5,679 nt of DNA from NCBI GenBank assembly GCA_009177195.1, contig WFMA01000166.1, positions 10,228-15,906 of the forward strand. The letters run 5' to 3'. The notes under the pieces were generated by a model. The model searched no databases. It worked only from the letters and a program-made list of their open reading frames with translations, and was not told the origin of the DNA. The stretch is from Bacteroidales bacterium (GTDB lineage Bacteria > Bacteroidota > Bacteroidia > Bacteroidales > Muribaculaceae). Below are positions 1 through 5,679 of the stretch, piece after piece. Position 1 is the first letter of the stretch. Each line of letters opens with the position of its first letter. A program made the position numbers and the translations under genes.

Positions 1-998
1 ACCGCCGCCTCGTTGAGATTATGAATACCCACACCGAAACCGCCACCGATATAAGCGATGTCACCATAGGTGTAAGCACTCGACAACTTTCCGAAACAGT
101 CGATTATGAGGCAATCGGCTTTCGCCGCCTCCTCGGGAGTGGTGTTGGAAATTCTCACATAGGGGCGCTTGAGCTGTCCTGCAATCTCTTTAATGCGACT
201 CTCGTCAATCTCATGGGGGGCGATAATCAGTTTAAGCTCGGGATGAGAATTGAAATAAGGAATTATATGCGCCTCGTCGGGCTGCCATGTACTTCCGGCA
301 ACGAGCGTCAGCTTGTTCTTGTCGACAAAGCTCTCAATTTCCGGAATTTTGACGCATGACGACATGATGTCGGTGACACGGTCAAAACGGGTGTCGCCCG
401 CAACTGTCACGTTGTCGATGCCGATTCCGGCAAGAAGGAGCTTCGACCGTTCATCCTGCACATAAATGCGTGTGTAGCATTTGAGCATCTTGCGGAACGT
501 GCCCCCCCACGGTTTAAAAAACACCTGCGAGGGTCGGAAGATAGCCGATATTATATATGTAGGTATCCTGCGACGTTTAAGCTCGGCGAGATAATTGCCC
601 CAAAATTCATACTTGACAAAAATAGCCATGCTCGGATTCACAATGTCAAGAAACTCCCTCACCCGGCTTTTCAAATCGAACGGCAGATAGCTCACCACAT
701 CCACCAGCGGAAAGTTTTTTCTCACCTCATAGCCTGAAGGGGAGAAAAACGTGAGAAGTATCTTCCGGTCAGGATTCTCCCGGCGGAGACGCTCAATCAA
801 CGGTCGACCCTGCTCGAACTCACCCAGCGAAGCGGCATGAATCCACACATAACGCTCACCCGGCTTAATTGATGCCCGCAGGTGGGACAAGGCGGCTTTT
901 TCCCCTGCAGCAAGTTTTTTAAGCTTCTCATTGCGACAGGCGCCGACATTTATCCCCGCGCCCATAAGGCGAATGGCAAGATTGTAGAGAGGATTCAT
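1..998 (-). CDS. waaA: 3-deoxy-D-manno-octulosonic acid (Kdo) transferase, C-terminus cut by window edge
   Basis: The enzyme transfers Kdo from CMP-Kdo to lipid A precursor at the cytoplasmic face of the inner membrane, the first step of the LPS core. An open frame reads from ATG at 998 to the left edge, giving 332 full codons plus two bases. The N-terminal domain has HAASLGEFEQG, whose Glu60 matches the catalytic base in the E. coli motif HSVSVGE. VKYEFWGN at about 128-135 matches the second conserved Glu (E. coli METELWPN). The C-terminal GT-B half shows AGSTWQPDE and IAPHE, and ends at the edge in GGGFGVGIHNLNEAAV, the start of the CMP-Kdo-binding loop. About 75 residues are probably missing, judging by the usual length near 410. 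A hydrophobic stretch at residues 4-20 fits the usual membrane anchor. The start lies 5 bases after the gltX stop, with no intervening promoter, so the two are probably co-transcribed. The family call is firm; whether it adds one or two Kdo residues cannot be read. Confidence 0.95.
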   Translation of the reverse strand, partial: MNPLYNLAIRLMGAGINVGACRNEKLKKLAAGEKAALSHLRASIKPGERYVWIHAASLGEFEQGRPLIERLRRENPDRKILLTFFSPSGYEVRKNFPLVDVVSYLPFDLKSRVREFLDIVNPSMAIFVKYEFWGNYLAELKRRRIPTYIISAIFRPSQVFFKPWGGTFRKMLKCYTRIYVQDERSKLLLAGIGIDNVTVAGDTRFDRVTDIMSSCVKIPEIESFVDKNKLTLVAGSTWQPDEAHIIPYFNSHPELKLIIAPHEIDESRIKEIAGQLKRPYVRISNTTPEEAAKADCLIIDCFGKLSSAYTYGDIAYIGGGFGVGIHNLNEAA

Positions 999-1003
999 TT
1001 CCG

Positions 1004-2527
1004 TCAGATTGCGATTTCCTTTATTGCGCGCTCGATGCGCTTAACGGTTTCCTCCTTTCCAAGAAGCTCGGTGATGTCAAACATGTGAGGACCCTTGCAC
1101 TCGCCAACAACGGCAAGACGGAATGCATTCATCACATTTCCGAGATGATAGCCCTTGTCGGCTATCCATCCGAGAACGATAGGCTCGGCAGCAGCTGAAC
1201 TGAAATCATCAATATTATTCAGCACATCGATAAGCTCGGTCATGATGCGCGGAGTCTCCTCCGACCAGCGTTTCTTAATATCCTTAGGATTATATTCGGC
1301 AGGAGCCACGAAGAAGAATTTCGCATGATCCCACAAGTCTTTCACAAAGTAGATGCGACCTTTAACCAGCCCTACCACTTTCGCGAGGAATTCATCGGAA
1401 TAAGCTCCGGCATCAACTCCATGAGCGGCAAGAACAGGCTTGAATAGTTCCGCAAGCTCAGCATCGGGCATCTTCTGAAGATATTCGTGGTTGAACCAAC
1501 GTCCTTTTTCAAAGTCAAATTTCGCGCCCGAACGGGAGCAATGGGCGAAGTCAAATTTAGAGATAAGCTCGTCCATCGACATTATTTCGGTGTCATCGCC
1601 GGGATTCCATCCAAGCAACGCAAGGAAATTGACAACAGCCTCGGGAAGATAGCCCGATTCGCGATAACCTGATGACACTTCACCGCCTTCAGGATGCCAT
1701 TCGAGCGGGAACACCGGGAAACCGAGACGGTCGCCGTCGCGCTTGCTGAGCTTTCCTTTTCCGTCGGGCTTGAGAAGCAGCGGCAGGTGGACAAACTGAG
1801 GAGCCGTGTCGCTCCAGCCGAAAGCGTCATAGAGCAGCACGTGGAGCGGAGCCGACGGCAACCACTCCTCGCCGCGGATCACATGGCTGACCTCCATGAG
1901 GTGGTCATCGACAATATTTGCGAGATGATAGGTAGGCAGGTCGTCAGCGCTTTTATAAAGCACCTTGTCATCCAGCACCGATGAATTTATAGTCACCTTG
2001 CCGCGGAGCAGGTCGTTGACTTCGACATCCACCCCCGGCTCGATTTTAAATCTCACTACATATTGATTCCCGTCGGCAATAAGGCGGTCAACCTCCTCCT
2101 TGGGAAGAGTCAGCGAATTGCGCATAGACATGCGGGTCGATGCGTCATACTGGAAATTGGGAACCTCCGCACGCTTTGCCTCAAGCTCGGCGGGAGTGTC
2201 GAACGCAATATAAGCCTTGCCGTTGTCAAGCAGCTTCTTAACATACTCGCGATAGATGTCGCGGCGCTGGCTCTGCTTGTAAGGACCGTAATTACCGCCC
2301 TCCTTGACACCCTCGTCAACGGTGATGCCAAGCCAGGCAAGAGAGTCGTTGATATATTGCTCAGCTCCGGGGACGAAACGGTTAGAGTCGGTATCCTCGA
2401 TGCGAAGAATCATGTCACCGCCATTTTTGCGGGCGAAAAGATAGTTATATAGGGCTGTGCGCACGCCGCCTATGTGGAGTGGTCCTGTGGGCGACGGAGC
2501 GAATCTTACTCTTACTTTACGGTTCAT
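1004..2527 (-). CDS. gltX: Glutamyl-tRNA synthetase
   Basis: This class I synthetase charges tRNA-Glu with glutamate using ATP in the cytoplasm. The 507-residue frame is complete. The Rossmann fold begins with [14 protein letters not shown], the HIGH-type motif at residues 18-21. RIEDTD follows at 42-47, [11 protein letters not shown] (tRNA acceptor region) at 219-229, and the KMSKS-type loop KLSKR at 259-263. The helical anticodon-binding part starts near [15 protein letters not shown]. The site where E. coli GluRS has zinc-binding cysteines (around residues 98-127) has none here, so this is a zinc-free form. After KLSKRDGD there is an insertion of roughly 15-20 residues ([17 protein letters not shown]) relative to E. 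coli-type enzymes; I recall it as common in Bacteroidetes. The ATG at 2527 leaves only a one-residue-deep N-terminus before the core and sits about 25 bases downstream of a -7 element, which supports this start. waaA follows 5 bases after the stop. Confidence 0.98.
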   Translation of the reverse strand: MNRKVRVRFAPSPTGPLHIGGVRTALYNYLFARKNGGDMILRIEDTDSNRFVPGAEQYINDSLAWLGITVDEGVKEGGNYGPYKQSQRRDIYREYVKKLLDNGKAYIAFDTPAELEAKRAEVPNFQYDASTRMSMRNSLTLPKEEVDRLIADGNQYVVRFKIEPGVDVEVNDLLRGKVTINSSVLDDKVLYKSADDLPTYHLANIVDDHLMEVSHVIRGEEWLPSAPLHVLLYDAFGWSDTAPQFVHLPLLLKPDGKGKLSKRDGDRLGFPVFPLEWHPEGGEVSSGYRESGYLPEAVVNFLALLGWNPGDDTEIMSMDELISKFDFAHCSRSGAKFDFEKGRWFNHEYLQKMPDAELAELFKPVLAAHGVDAGAYSDEFLAKVVGLVKGRIYFVKDLWDHAKFFFVAPAEYNPKDIKKRWSEETPRIMTELIDVLNNIDDFSSAAAEPIVLGWIADKGYHLGNVMNAFRLAVVGECKGPHMFDITELLGKEETVKRIERAIKEIAI

Positions 2528-2552
2528 ATCTCTATGTTGATGAATTTTTTTG

Positions 2553-2560
2553 CAAAATTA
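2553..2560 (-). promoter_or_regulatory. Candidate gltX-waaA promoter (-7 element)
   Basis: On the minus strand the sequence reads TAATTTTG, a perfect match to the Bacteroidetes -7 consensus TAnnTTTG. It lies 25 bases before the gltX ATG, which implies a short A-rich leader. I see no TTG at the expected -33 spacing (17-21 bases upstream), so this rests on the -7 element and its position alone. Confidence 0.55.
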
Positions 2561-2621
2561 ACAATAATTTATGACAGAATGCTATCTGCCATCGATAATT
2601 TCGCTTAACAGGGCTATAAAG

Positions 2622-2638
2622 CGCCGATTATCTCGGCG
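2622..2638 (-). terminator. Weak hairpin over the stop codon of the DUF3108 gene
   Basis: The arms CGCCGA and TCGGCG form a perfect 6-bp GC-rich stem around a 5-base loop that contains the TAA stop of the DUF3108 gene (2628-2630). The RNA continues CTTTATAGC, which is a poor U-tract. It may be a weak terminator, or only a 3'-end stabilising or chance hairpin. Confidence 0.3.
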
Positions 2639-3416
2639 TAGCCCCGGTATAGAAAGCGCGCACTTTGCCAAGCGGAAGCGCTCCCTCAAGCTTCACGGGA
2701 ATACGGCTGTCGTCAACGGTAATCCACGTGTCCATCGCATCGGACGACACCGATCCCTTCATTGTGAATGAGAACACAAGGTGGTAGGTGGTCCATGTCT
2801 TGCCATTGAATGTGATGGTTTCAATCCCTTTATAGGCAACCGAAAGCCTTTCAGCATTTTTGCCGGAAAGGATAGCCACATTTATCGTCGCTCCGGGGCG
2901 CTTGGTCGAAAAATCCAATGACCGCAAATAGTAGAACACGGAAAGCATGTCGAGCGCCGGACTCTTGGCGTAGAGCACTGTGTCGGTGCGGCTTATCGGA
3001 CCTCCGTTTTTCGAGCGCAAGCGCGTGGCATATCCGGTCACATCGCCGTTTGCCACTGAAAATTTAACCACATCATTGCCATATCTCACGCCTTCGTGAG
3101 TGATTTTCTGATACTCCACGGGCAGACACGAGGGGCGTATCATGGTTGAGATAAGCGTGTCGCGCACCATGAGAATCTTGTCGGCCCATGGCAATGTCGA
3201 CGCCGCAAGTTTAGCCTGATAATAAGGTCCGTCATTTCTCAGAGAGAGCACCGCCGTTGCGGCATCTTTGTTAATAAGCCCCCATTTATAAGTGATGACG
3301 TAATGCAAGTCTTCATCAAGAAGATCGATAGCCGATGACGGCAGCGAAAACGCAAGCATAGCACACAAAACCGATAAACGCGTCAATACGGTTCTAAAAT
3401 ATCTTTTAGTATACAT
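2628..3416 (-). CDS. Exported DUF3108-family protein
   Basis: The 262-residue protein begins with a signal peptide: positively charged KRYFR and R13, a hydrophobic core at about 14-25 (LSVLCAMLAFSL), and a probable signal peptidase I site after PSSA at residue 29. Cys18 is not preceded by a lipobox, so a lipoprotein is unlikely. The mature part of about 233 residues should be periplasmic or outer-membrane associated. It opens with LHYVITYKWGLINKDAATAVL and later has a VRDTLIS stretch, a central region ending at the YY of VFYYLRSLDF, and a C-terminal set of short beta-strands ending in ITVDDSRIPVKLEGALPLG. This order and spacing fit my recollection of DUF3108, a beta-rich envelope family of unknown function in Gram-negatives; the assignment is by eye. 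The ATG at 3416 follows an AU-rich palindromic leader without a Shine-Dalgarno sequence. It is separated from gltX (100 bases) and tdk (100 bases), so it is probably a single-gene unit. Confidence 0.85.
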   Translation of the reverse strand: MYTKRYFRTVLTRLSVLCAMLAFSLPSSAIDLLDEDLHYVITYKWGLINKDAATAVLSLRNDGPYYQAKLAASTLPWADKILMVRDTLISTMIRPSCLPVEYQKITHEGVRYGNDVVKFSVANGDVTGYATRLRSKNGGPISRTDTVLYAKSPALDMLSVFYYLRSLDFSTKRPGATINVAILSGKNAERLSVAYKGIETITFNGKTWTTYHLVFSFTMKGSVSSDAMDTWITVDDSRIPVKLEGALPLGKVRAFYTGATPR

Positions 3417-3421
3417 CTGAA

Positions 3422-3448
3422 AATATATTAATTTTAATTAAATATATT
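3422..3448. repeat. AT-only inverted repeat just before the DUF3108 start codon
   Basis: Two copies of AATATATT (3422-3429 and 3441-3448) flank AATT and AATT blocks, so the 27-base, entirely A/T segment is an imperfect palindrome. In the minus-strand transcript it can fold into an 8-bp AU stem with a few further pairs, ending 5 bases before the ATG at 3416. It could affect ribosome access or be a protein-binding site. AT-rich leaders are common in this phylum, so chance is possible. Confidence 0.4.
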
Positions 3449-3486
3449 GTATCATAGATAATACAATCCAAGCCGCCCCAAAGTTC
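3439..3486 (-). promoter_or_regulatory. Candidate promoter region of the DUF3108 gene
   Basis: Two imperfect -7 elements are visible on the minus strand: TATATTTA at 3439-3446 and GAACTTTG at 3479-3486. Each differs from TAnnTTTG at one position. The first has a TTG 17 bases upstream (3464-3466), slightly short of the usual 19-21. The second has only CTG near -33. I cannot choose between them. Confidence 0.35.
3447..3466. repeat. Inverted repeat TTGTAT-N8-ATACAA
   Basis: A perfect 6-base inverted repeat with an 8-base spacer overlaps the last bases of the AT palindrome and lies in the candidate promoter of the DUF3108 gene. The form is that of an operator for a dimeric regulator, but no regulator gene is nearby and I know of no matching site. 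Confidence 0.3.
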
Positions 3487-3516
3487 ATCCCGCCCCTCTT
3501 GTGACAGCAGAAAAAT

Positions 3517-4143
3517 TTATTCGTTGAACGGCAAGGAATGGCGAATCGACTGCTCGATGCGCTTGTTGCGCCAACATTTGCGGCACACCGCTATATAGCG
3601 GTCGTCGCCGCCTATCTCAAGCTGGTCGCCTTCGGTCACGAAATCTCCCTCGGAGTCTATGCGGGCGTTGACAATTGTTTTCCTGCCACAGGTGCAAGTG
3701 CTCTTTATCTCATCGATCGTGTCGGCAATTTCAAACAACCGTCTCGACCCCTCAAACAAGTGGGTCTGGAAATCGGTTCTGAGCCCGTAGCAAATGACAT
3801 TGCTGCCATAGTCGTCGACAATGCGGGCAAGCTGATCCACCTGCTCGGCGCTAAGAAACTGCGCCTCGTCGATCAAGAACCAGTCAATCACCGTCATCGT
3901 CTGCTCAAACATGTCCTGAGCAAGCTGATACAAGTCGGTGTCGGGATATATCCATGAGCATGCGCGCTGAATTCCAATGCGCGATCGAATCACGTTTTCC
4001 TTCTCACGGGTGTCCACGACCGGTTTCAAACATGCGTAGGTCATGCCGCGCTCTTCAAAGTTATATGCGGTGGTAAGCAACAGGGCGGTCTTAGCCGATC
4101 CCATGGTGCCGTAGCGGAAATATAGCTTGCCTTTTCGGTTCAT
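3517..4143 (-). CDS. tdk: Thymidine kinase (TK1 type)
   Basis: The enzyme phosphorylates thymidine to dTMP with ATP in the cytosol, for pyrimidine salvage. From the chosen start the protein has 208 residues, a normal TK1 length. The P-loop is RYGTMGSAKT at residues 10-19; it has Ala17 where the usual motif has Gly before the Lys. The Walker B-like DEAQF lies at 92-96, with Glu93 the expected catalytic base. CYGLRTDF at 118-125 is shared with E. coli Tdk. The zinc site is Cys150 and Cys152 (CTCGRK, the same C-x-C-G spacing as E. coli) with Cys187 and Cys190. The thymidine-binding lasso includes IGGDDRY at 177-183. The frame stays open upstream to a TTG at 4200, but I start at the ATG at 4143: it sits directly before the conserved KLYFRYG, and the upstream stretch contains a promoter whose -33 is that very TTG. 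The gene is monocistronic by spacing. Confidence 0.95.
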   Translation of the reverse strand: MNRKGKLYFRYGTMGSAKTALLLTTAYNFEERGMTYACLKPVVDTREKENVIRSRIGIQRACSWIYPDTDLYQLAQDMFEQTMTVIDWFLIDEAQFLSAEQVDQLARIVDDYGSNVICYGLRTDFQTHLFEGSRRLFEIADTIDEIKSTCTCGRKTIVNARIDSEGDFVTEGDQLEIGGDDRYIAVCRKCWRNKRIEQSIRHSLPFNE

Positions 4144-4170
4144 CACGGTGTCATAAAAAGTTTGAGAGAG

Positions 4171-4200
4171 TAAAGTTATAGATAAATCCGGTAAATGCAA
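4171..4200 (-). promoter_or_regulatory. tdk promoter
   Basis: On the minus strand TTG (4200-4198), 19 bases, then TAACTTTA (4178-4171) match the Bacteroidetes TTG/TAnnTTTG pattern except for the final base. Transcription would begin near 4165, leaving a leader of about 20 bases before the ATG at 4143. That rules out translation from the in-frame TTG at 4200, because it would lie upstream of the transcript. Confidence 0.6.
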
Positions 4201-4238
4201 TAAGAAAAACCGACTTTAATCCACGGGGCTATAAAACA

Positions 4239-4274
4239 AAATGAGACGCATCCTGCTACAGGAGCGTCTCATTT
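4239..4274 (-). terminator. Intrinsic terminator of rplU-rpmA
   Basis: An 11-bp perfect stem (AAATGAGACGC at 4239-4249 with GCGTCTCATTT at 4264-4274) is extended by TCCT/AGGA after one bulged base (4250), leaving a 5-base loop. On the minus strand it is followed by TGTTTTAT, so the RNA has a U-rich tail. It begins 18 bases after the rpmA stop and ends about 40 bases before the tdk promoter, so it separates the ribosomal operon from tdk. The A/T ends of the stem could also let it work in the other direction, but nothing on the plus strand needs it. Confidence 0.85.
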
Positions 4275-4292
4275 CGGGTTCTGTTAAGCGTG

Positions 4293-4556
4293 TTAAGCCT
4301 TAGCTTCGGGAGCCACGTTTACAAACTGGCGTCCGTTTTTGCCTTCAGTGAACACAACAACACCGTCAACAAGAGCGTAAAGAGTGTGATCTTTACCCAT
4401 ACCTACATTTTCACCGGGATGGTGAACGGTACCGCGCTGACGCTTAATGATGTTGCCTGCTTTAGCATGCTGACCACCGAAAATCTTAACACCAAGTCGT
4501 TTGCTTTCTGATTCACGACCGTTCTTAGAACTACCTACACCTTTCTTATGTGCCAT
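4293..4556 (-). CDS. rpmA: 50S ribosomal protein L27
   Basis: L27 is a large-subunit protein whose flexible N-terminus reaches the peptidyl transferase centre. The 87-residue frame is complete and of normal length. It starts [19 protein letters not shown], the conserved tail, then has [20 protein letters not shown] and [17 protein letters not shown], all typical of bL27. The conserved Ala-His-Lys-Lys end begins immediately after the initiator Met, so there is no N-terminal extension of the kind removed by the Prp protease in Firmicutes. It lies 22 bases after rplU, the standard L21-L27 gene pair, and is followed by a strong terminator. No Shine-Dalgarno sequence precedes the ATG. Confidence 0.98.
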   Translation of the reverse strand: MAHKKGVGSSKNGRESESKRLGVKIFGGQHAKAGNIIKRQRGTVHHPGENVGMGKDHTLYALVDGVVVFTEGKNGRQFVNVAPEAKA

Positions 4557-4578
4557 GTCTGTTTAAGATTTTAATGGG

Positions 4579-4899
4579 TTAAGCTACTAATTCTTTAATC
4601 ACAACTTTGGTGAAGCACTGGCGATGGCCGTTTTTGCGGCGATAGCCTTTACGTCTTTTTTTCTTGAAGACGATTACTTTGTCACCTTTTACGAGCGGGG
4701 TTGCCACTTCGCAAACTACTTTCGCACCTTCTACGGTAGGCGCGCCAACCTTTACGTTGCCGTCGGCATCGACCAAAAGAACACGGTCAAATTCAACTGT
4801 TTCGCCCTCTTTTTTGTCATCACCGAGGTAGTGAACATACAAGAACTTTCCGGCTTCTGCCTTGAACTGCTGTCCTTGAATTTCTACGATAGCGTACAT
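4579..4899 (-). CDS. rplU: 50S ribosomal protein L21
   Basis: L21 is a large-subunit protein that binds 23S rRNA, with L20 nearby in the assembled subunit. The 106-residue frame is complete and of normal length. It starts [19 protein letters not shown], the usual bL21 beginning, and carries the basic C-terminal signature [17 protein letters not shown] at about residues 78-94, followed by the short tail [10 protein letters not shown]. It is the first gene of the rplU-rpmA pair. Its promoter lies about 90 bases upstream, and the leader of about 80 nt is long compared with the roughly 20-nt leaders inferred for tdk and gltX here. The sequence before the ATG (TTTTAATTAACAG) has no Shine-Dalgarno motif but is AT-rich, as expected in this phylum. 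Confidence 0.98.
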   Translation of the reverse strand: MYAIVEIQGQQFKAEAGKFLYVHYLGDDKKEGETVEFDRVLLVDADGNVKVGAPTVEGAKVVCEVATPLVKGDKVIVFKKKRRKGYRRKNGHRQCFTKVVIKELVA

Positions 4900-4980
4900 C
4901 TGTTAATTAAAATATTACAGGTTAACTCCGTCAGGCGAGCATCCTTATGGCGCTTCTTTACGAGCCCGTGCGGAAAAATT
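4900..4980 (-). promoter_or_regulatory. rplU 5' leader, possible structured RNA
   Basis: The inferred untranslated leader is about 80 nt. Its middle is GC-richer than the flanks and can form a small helix: CGGGC (4968-4964) with GCUCG (4940-4936), 5 bp including one G-U, stacked under CCG/CGG (4973-4971 with 4930-4928) across small internal gaps. This could be an autoregulatory ribosomal-protein leader, but the stem is short and I recognise no known leader family. Confidence 0.3.
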
Positions 4981-4985
4981 GCCCA

Positions 4986-5020
4986 CAAAGTTACGACTTT
5001 CCTCCTGATCTACAAAATTA
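4986..5020 (-). promoter_or_regulatory. rplU-rpmA promoter, with a second overlapping -7-like element
   Basis: On the minus strand TTTTG (5017-5013), 19 bases, then TAACTTTG (4993-4986) match the Bacteroidetes promoter perfectly in both elements and spacing. Transcription should start near 4980. The TTTTG is itself the end of TAATTTTG (5020-5013), another perfect -7 consensus. An upstream promoter using it would have only TTT at -33 (5042-5040), so it is either a weak second start or a coincidence. Confidence 0.75.
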
Positions 5021-5076
5021 TTCCACAATCTTTTTTATGAAATTTTTATGTATAAACCCGCACAAGGGGCGTGGCG

Positions 5077-5679
5077 CTATTTTTTATCAATGTAAGGGAG
5101 AATGACAGTTTCAAAGTTCTCGCGGGAGATGATGCGGTAATGAAAATGAACGGAGTCGTTGAATCGCTTGCTGTGATGCGCAATGTAGTCGCCACGTCCA
5201 AATTGCTCGGCAAGAGCCGCACGGTCAATATCTTCATCGATAAATGCGAGCTTTTTTCCCATAATCACGCTGTCAATTTCACTCCATGTCTTCATCCATT
5301 CTTCACCCGATGGCGGCGTTATGCCCTGAACGCTCTCAACAAAAGCGCGGAAGAAAACGTCGTAGGGGACCACACTGTCGCGAAGAAGCGAGAGATTGAC
5401 CCTGTAGAAATTGCCCTTATAGCCGGTCTTTTCATAGAGAGGTCCATCAAACGGTCCTTCCCCGGAAAGTTCATGACGCAGATAGCGCCCTGACGCGGCT
5501 GTGTCATTGAGAATGTGCCCGGGTCCGAAGAAATCCTGCATGAAGTTTTTATACACGTCGCGATATTGCGACACGGGGTAATTGGAAAGTTGATAATCCA
5601 ATGTGGCTGATATAGAATCGGCAACTGATGGGGAGTCAACAGGCTGCGCGCCGTTATTATGCGAGCAGGACACCGCCGC
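5077..5679 (-). CDS. Probable lipoprotein of unknown function, N-terminus cut by window edge
   Basis: The frame is open to the right edge and ends at TAG 5077-5079, giving 200 residues visible. A GTG at 5673 could be taken as a start, but the first residues read AAVSCSHNN, which resembles the end of a lipoprotein signal peptide with Cys as residue 1 of the mature protein; the real start is then outside the window. The mature protein has about 196 residues. No acidic cluster follows the Cys, so a surface-export signal of the Bacteroides type is absent and periplasmic anchoring is more likely. Motifs that look constrained are FGPGHILNDT at about mature residues 47-56, KGNFYRVNLSLLRDS in the centre, GEEWMKTW, and a His-rich C-terminal part with HHSKRFND and HFHYR at about 164-178. 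I have an impression of a conserved Bacteroidetes hypothetical family but cannot name a domain. The gene ends about 57 bases before the rplU promoter and is probably a separate unit. Confidence 0.8.
   Translation of the reverse strand, partial: AAVSCSHNNGAQPVDSPSVADSISATLDYQLSNYPVSQYRDVYKNFMQDFFGPGHILNDTAASGRYLRHELSGEGPFDGPLYEKTGYKGNFYRVNLSLLRDSVVPYDVFFRAFVESVQGITPPSGEEWMKTWSEIDSVIMGKKLAFIDEDIDRAALAEQFGRGDYIAHHSKRFNDSVHFHYRIISRENFETVILPYIDKK

Noticed and set aside
21..359. Plus-strand open frame of 112 codons
   Set aside because: It lies opposite the well-supported waaA coding region, and its translation shows no recognisable domain; it is an antisense shadow.
882..1088. Plus-strand open frame spanning the gltX-waaA junction
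   Set aside because: It is antisense to both genes' conserved ends and has no support of its own.
2063..2452. Plus-strand open frame of 129 codons within gltX, and others at 1487-1984
   Set aside because: They are antisense to conserved GluRS motifs, with no promoter or recognisable product. GC-rich third positions in gltX explain the lack of stops.
3538..3957. Plus-strand open frame of 139 codons opposite tdk
   Set aside because: It covers the zinc site and the Walker B region of thymidine kinase on the other strand, and its translation matches nothing I know.
4624..5040. Plus-strand open frame of 138 codons opposite rplU and running through its promoter
   Set aside because: It is antisense to L21, and its latter part crosses the leader and promoter of rplU. 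The aromatic-rich composition is what reverse-complemented Lys codons give.
5044..5076. Possible terminator after the lipoprotein gene
   Set aside because: The best pairing is about three G-C pairs plus a G-U around a 7-base loop (CCC/GGG) followed by TTTATA. This is too short to call.
5071..5493. Plus-strand open frame of 140 codons, and a second minus-strand frame at 5319-5639
   Set aside because: Both overlap the lipoprotein frame, which has a plausible lipobox and coherent motifs; these two have neither.

Overview
The window looks like ordinary chromosome from a Bacteroidales bacterium, perhaps Muribaculaceae-like. The evidence is Bacteroidetes-type promoters (TTG, about 19 bases, then TAnnTTTG), AT-rich leaders with no Shine-Dalgarno sequence, a GluRS with the insertion I associate with Bacteroidetes, and a DUF3108 protein. 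The family-level placement is a guess from overall similarity.

All seven genes I can support lie on the minus strand, so transcription runs from right to left. Reading that way: (1) the C-terminal ~200 residues of a probable lipoprotein of unknown function, cut by the right edge; (2) rplU-rpmA, encoding ribosomal proteins L21 and L27, with a good promoter, a leader of about 80 nt and a clear intrinsic terminator; (3) tdk, thymidine kinase, with its own promoter; (4) an exported DUF3108 protein behind a very AT-rich palindromic leader; (5) gltX, glutamyl-tRNA synthetase, with its own -7 element; (6) waaA (kdtA), Kdo transferase, 5 bases after gltX and cut by the left edge.

The genes are mostly housekeeping: ribosome assembly, tRNA charging, thymidine salvage, and Kdo addition to lipid A in the cell envelope. 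The two less understood genes are the lipoprotein and the DUF3108 protein. No gap between genes exceeds about 180 bases. I see no mobile element, CRISPR array, tRNA or rRNA gene, toxin-antitoxin pair or defence system, and I found no convincing new multi-gene system. The points worth a second look are small ones: overlapping promoter elements before rplU, palindromes at the DUF3108 start, a variant P-loop in thymidine kinase, and the uncharacterised lipoprotein.
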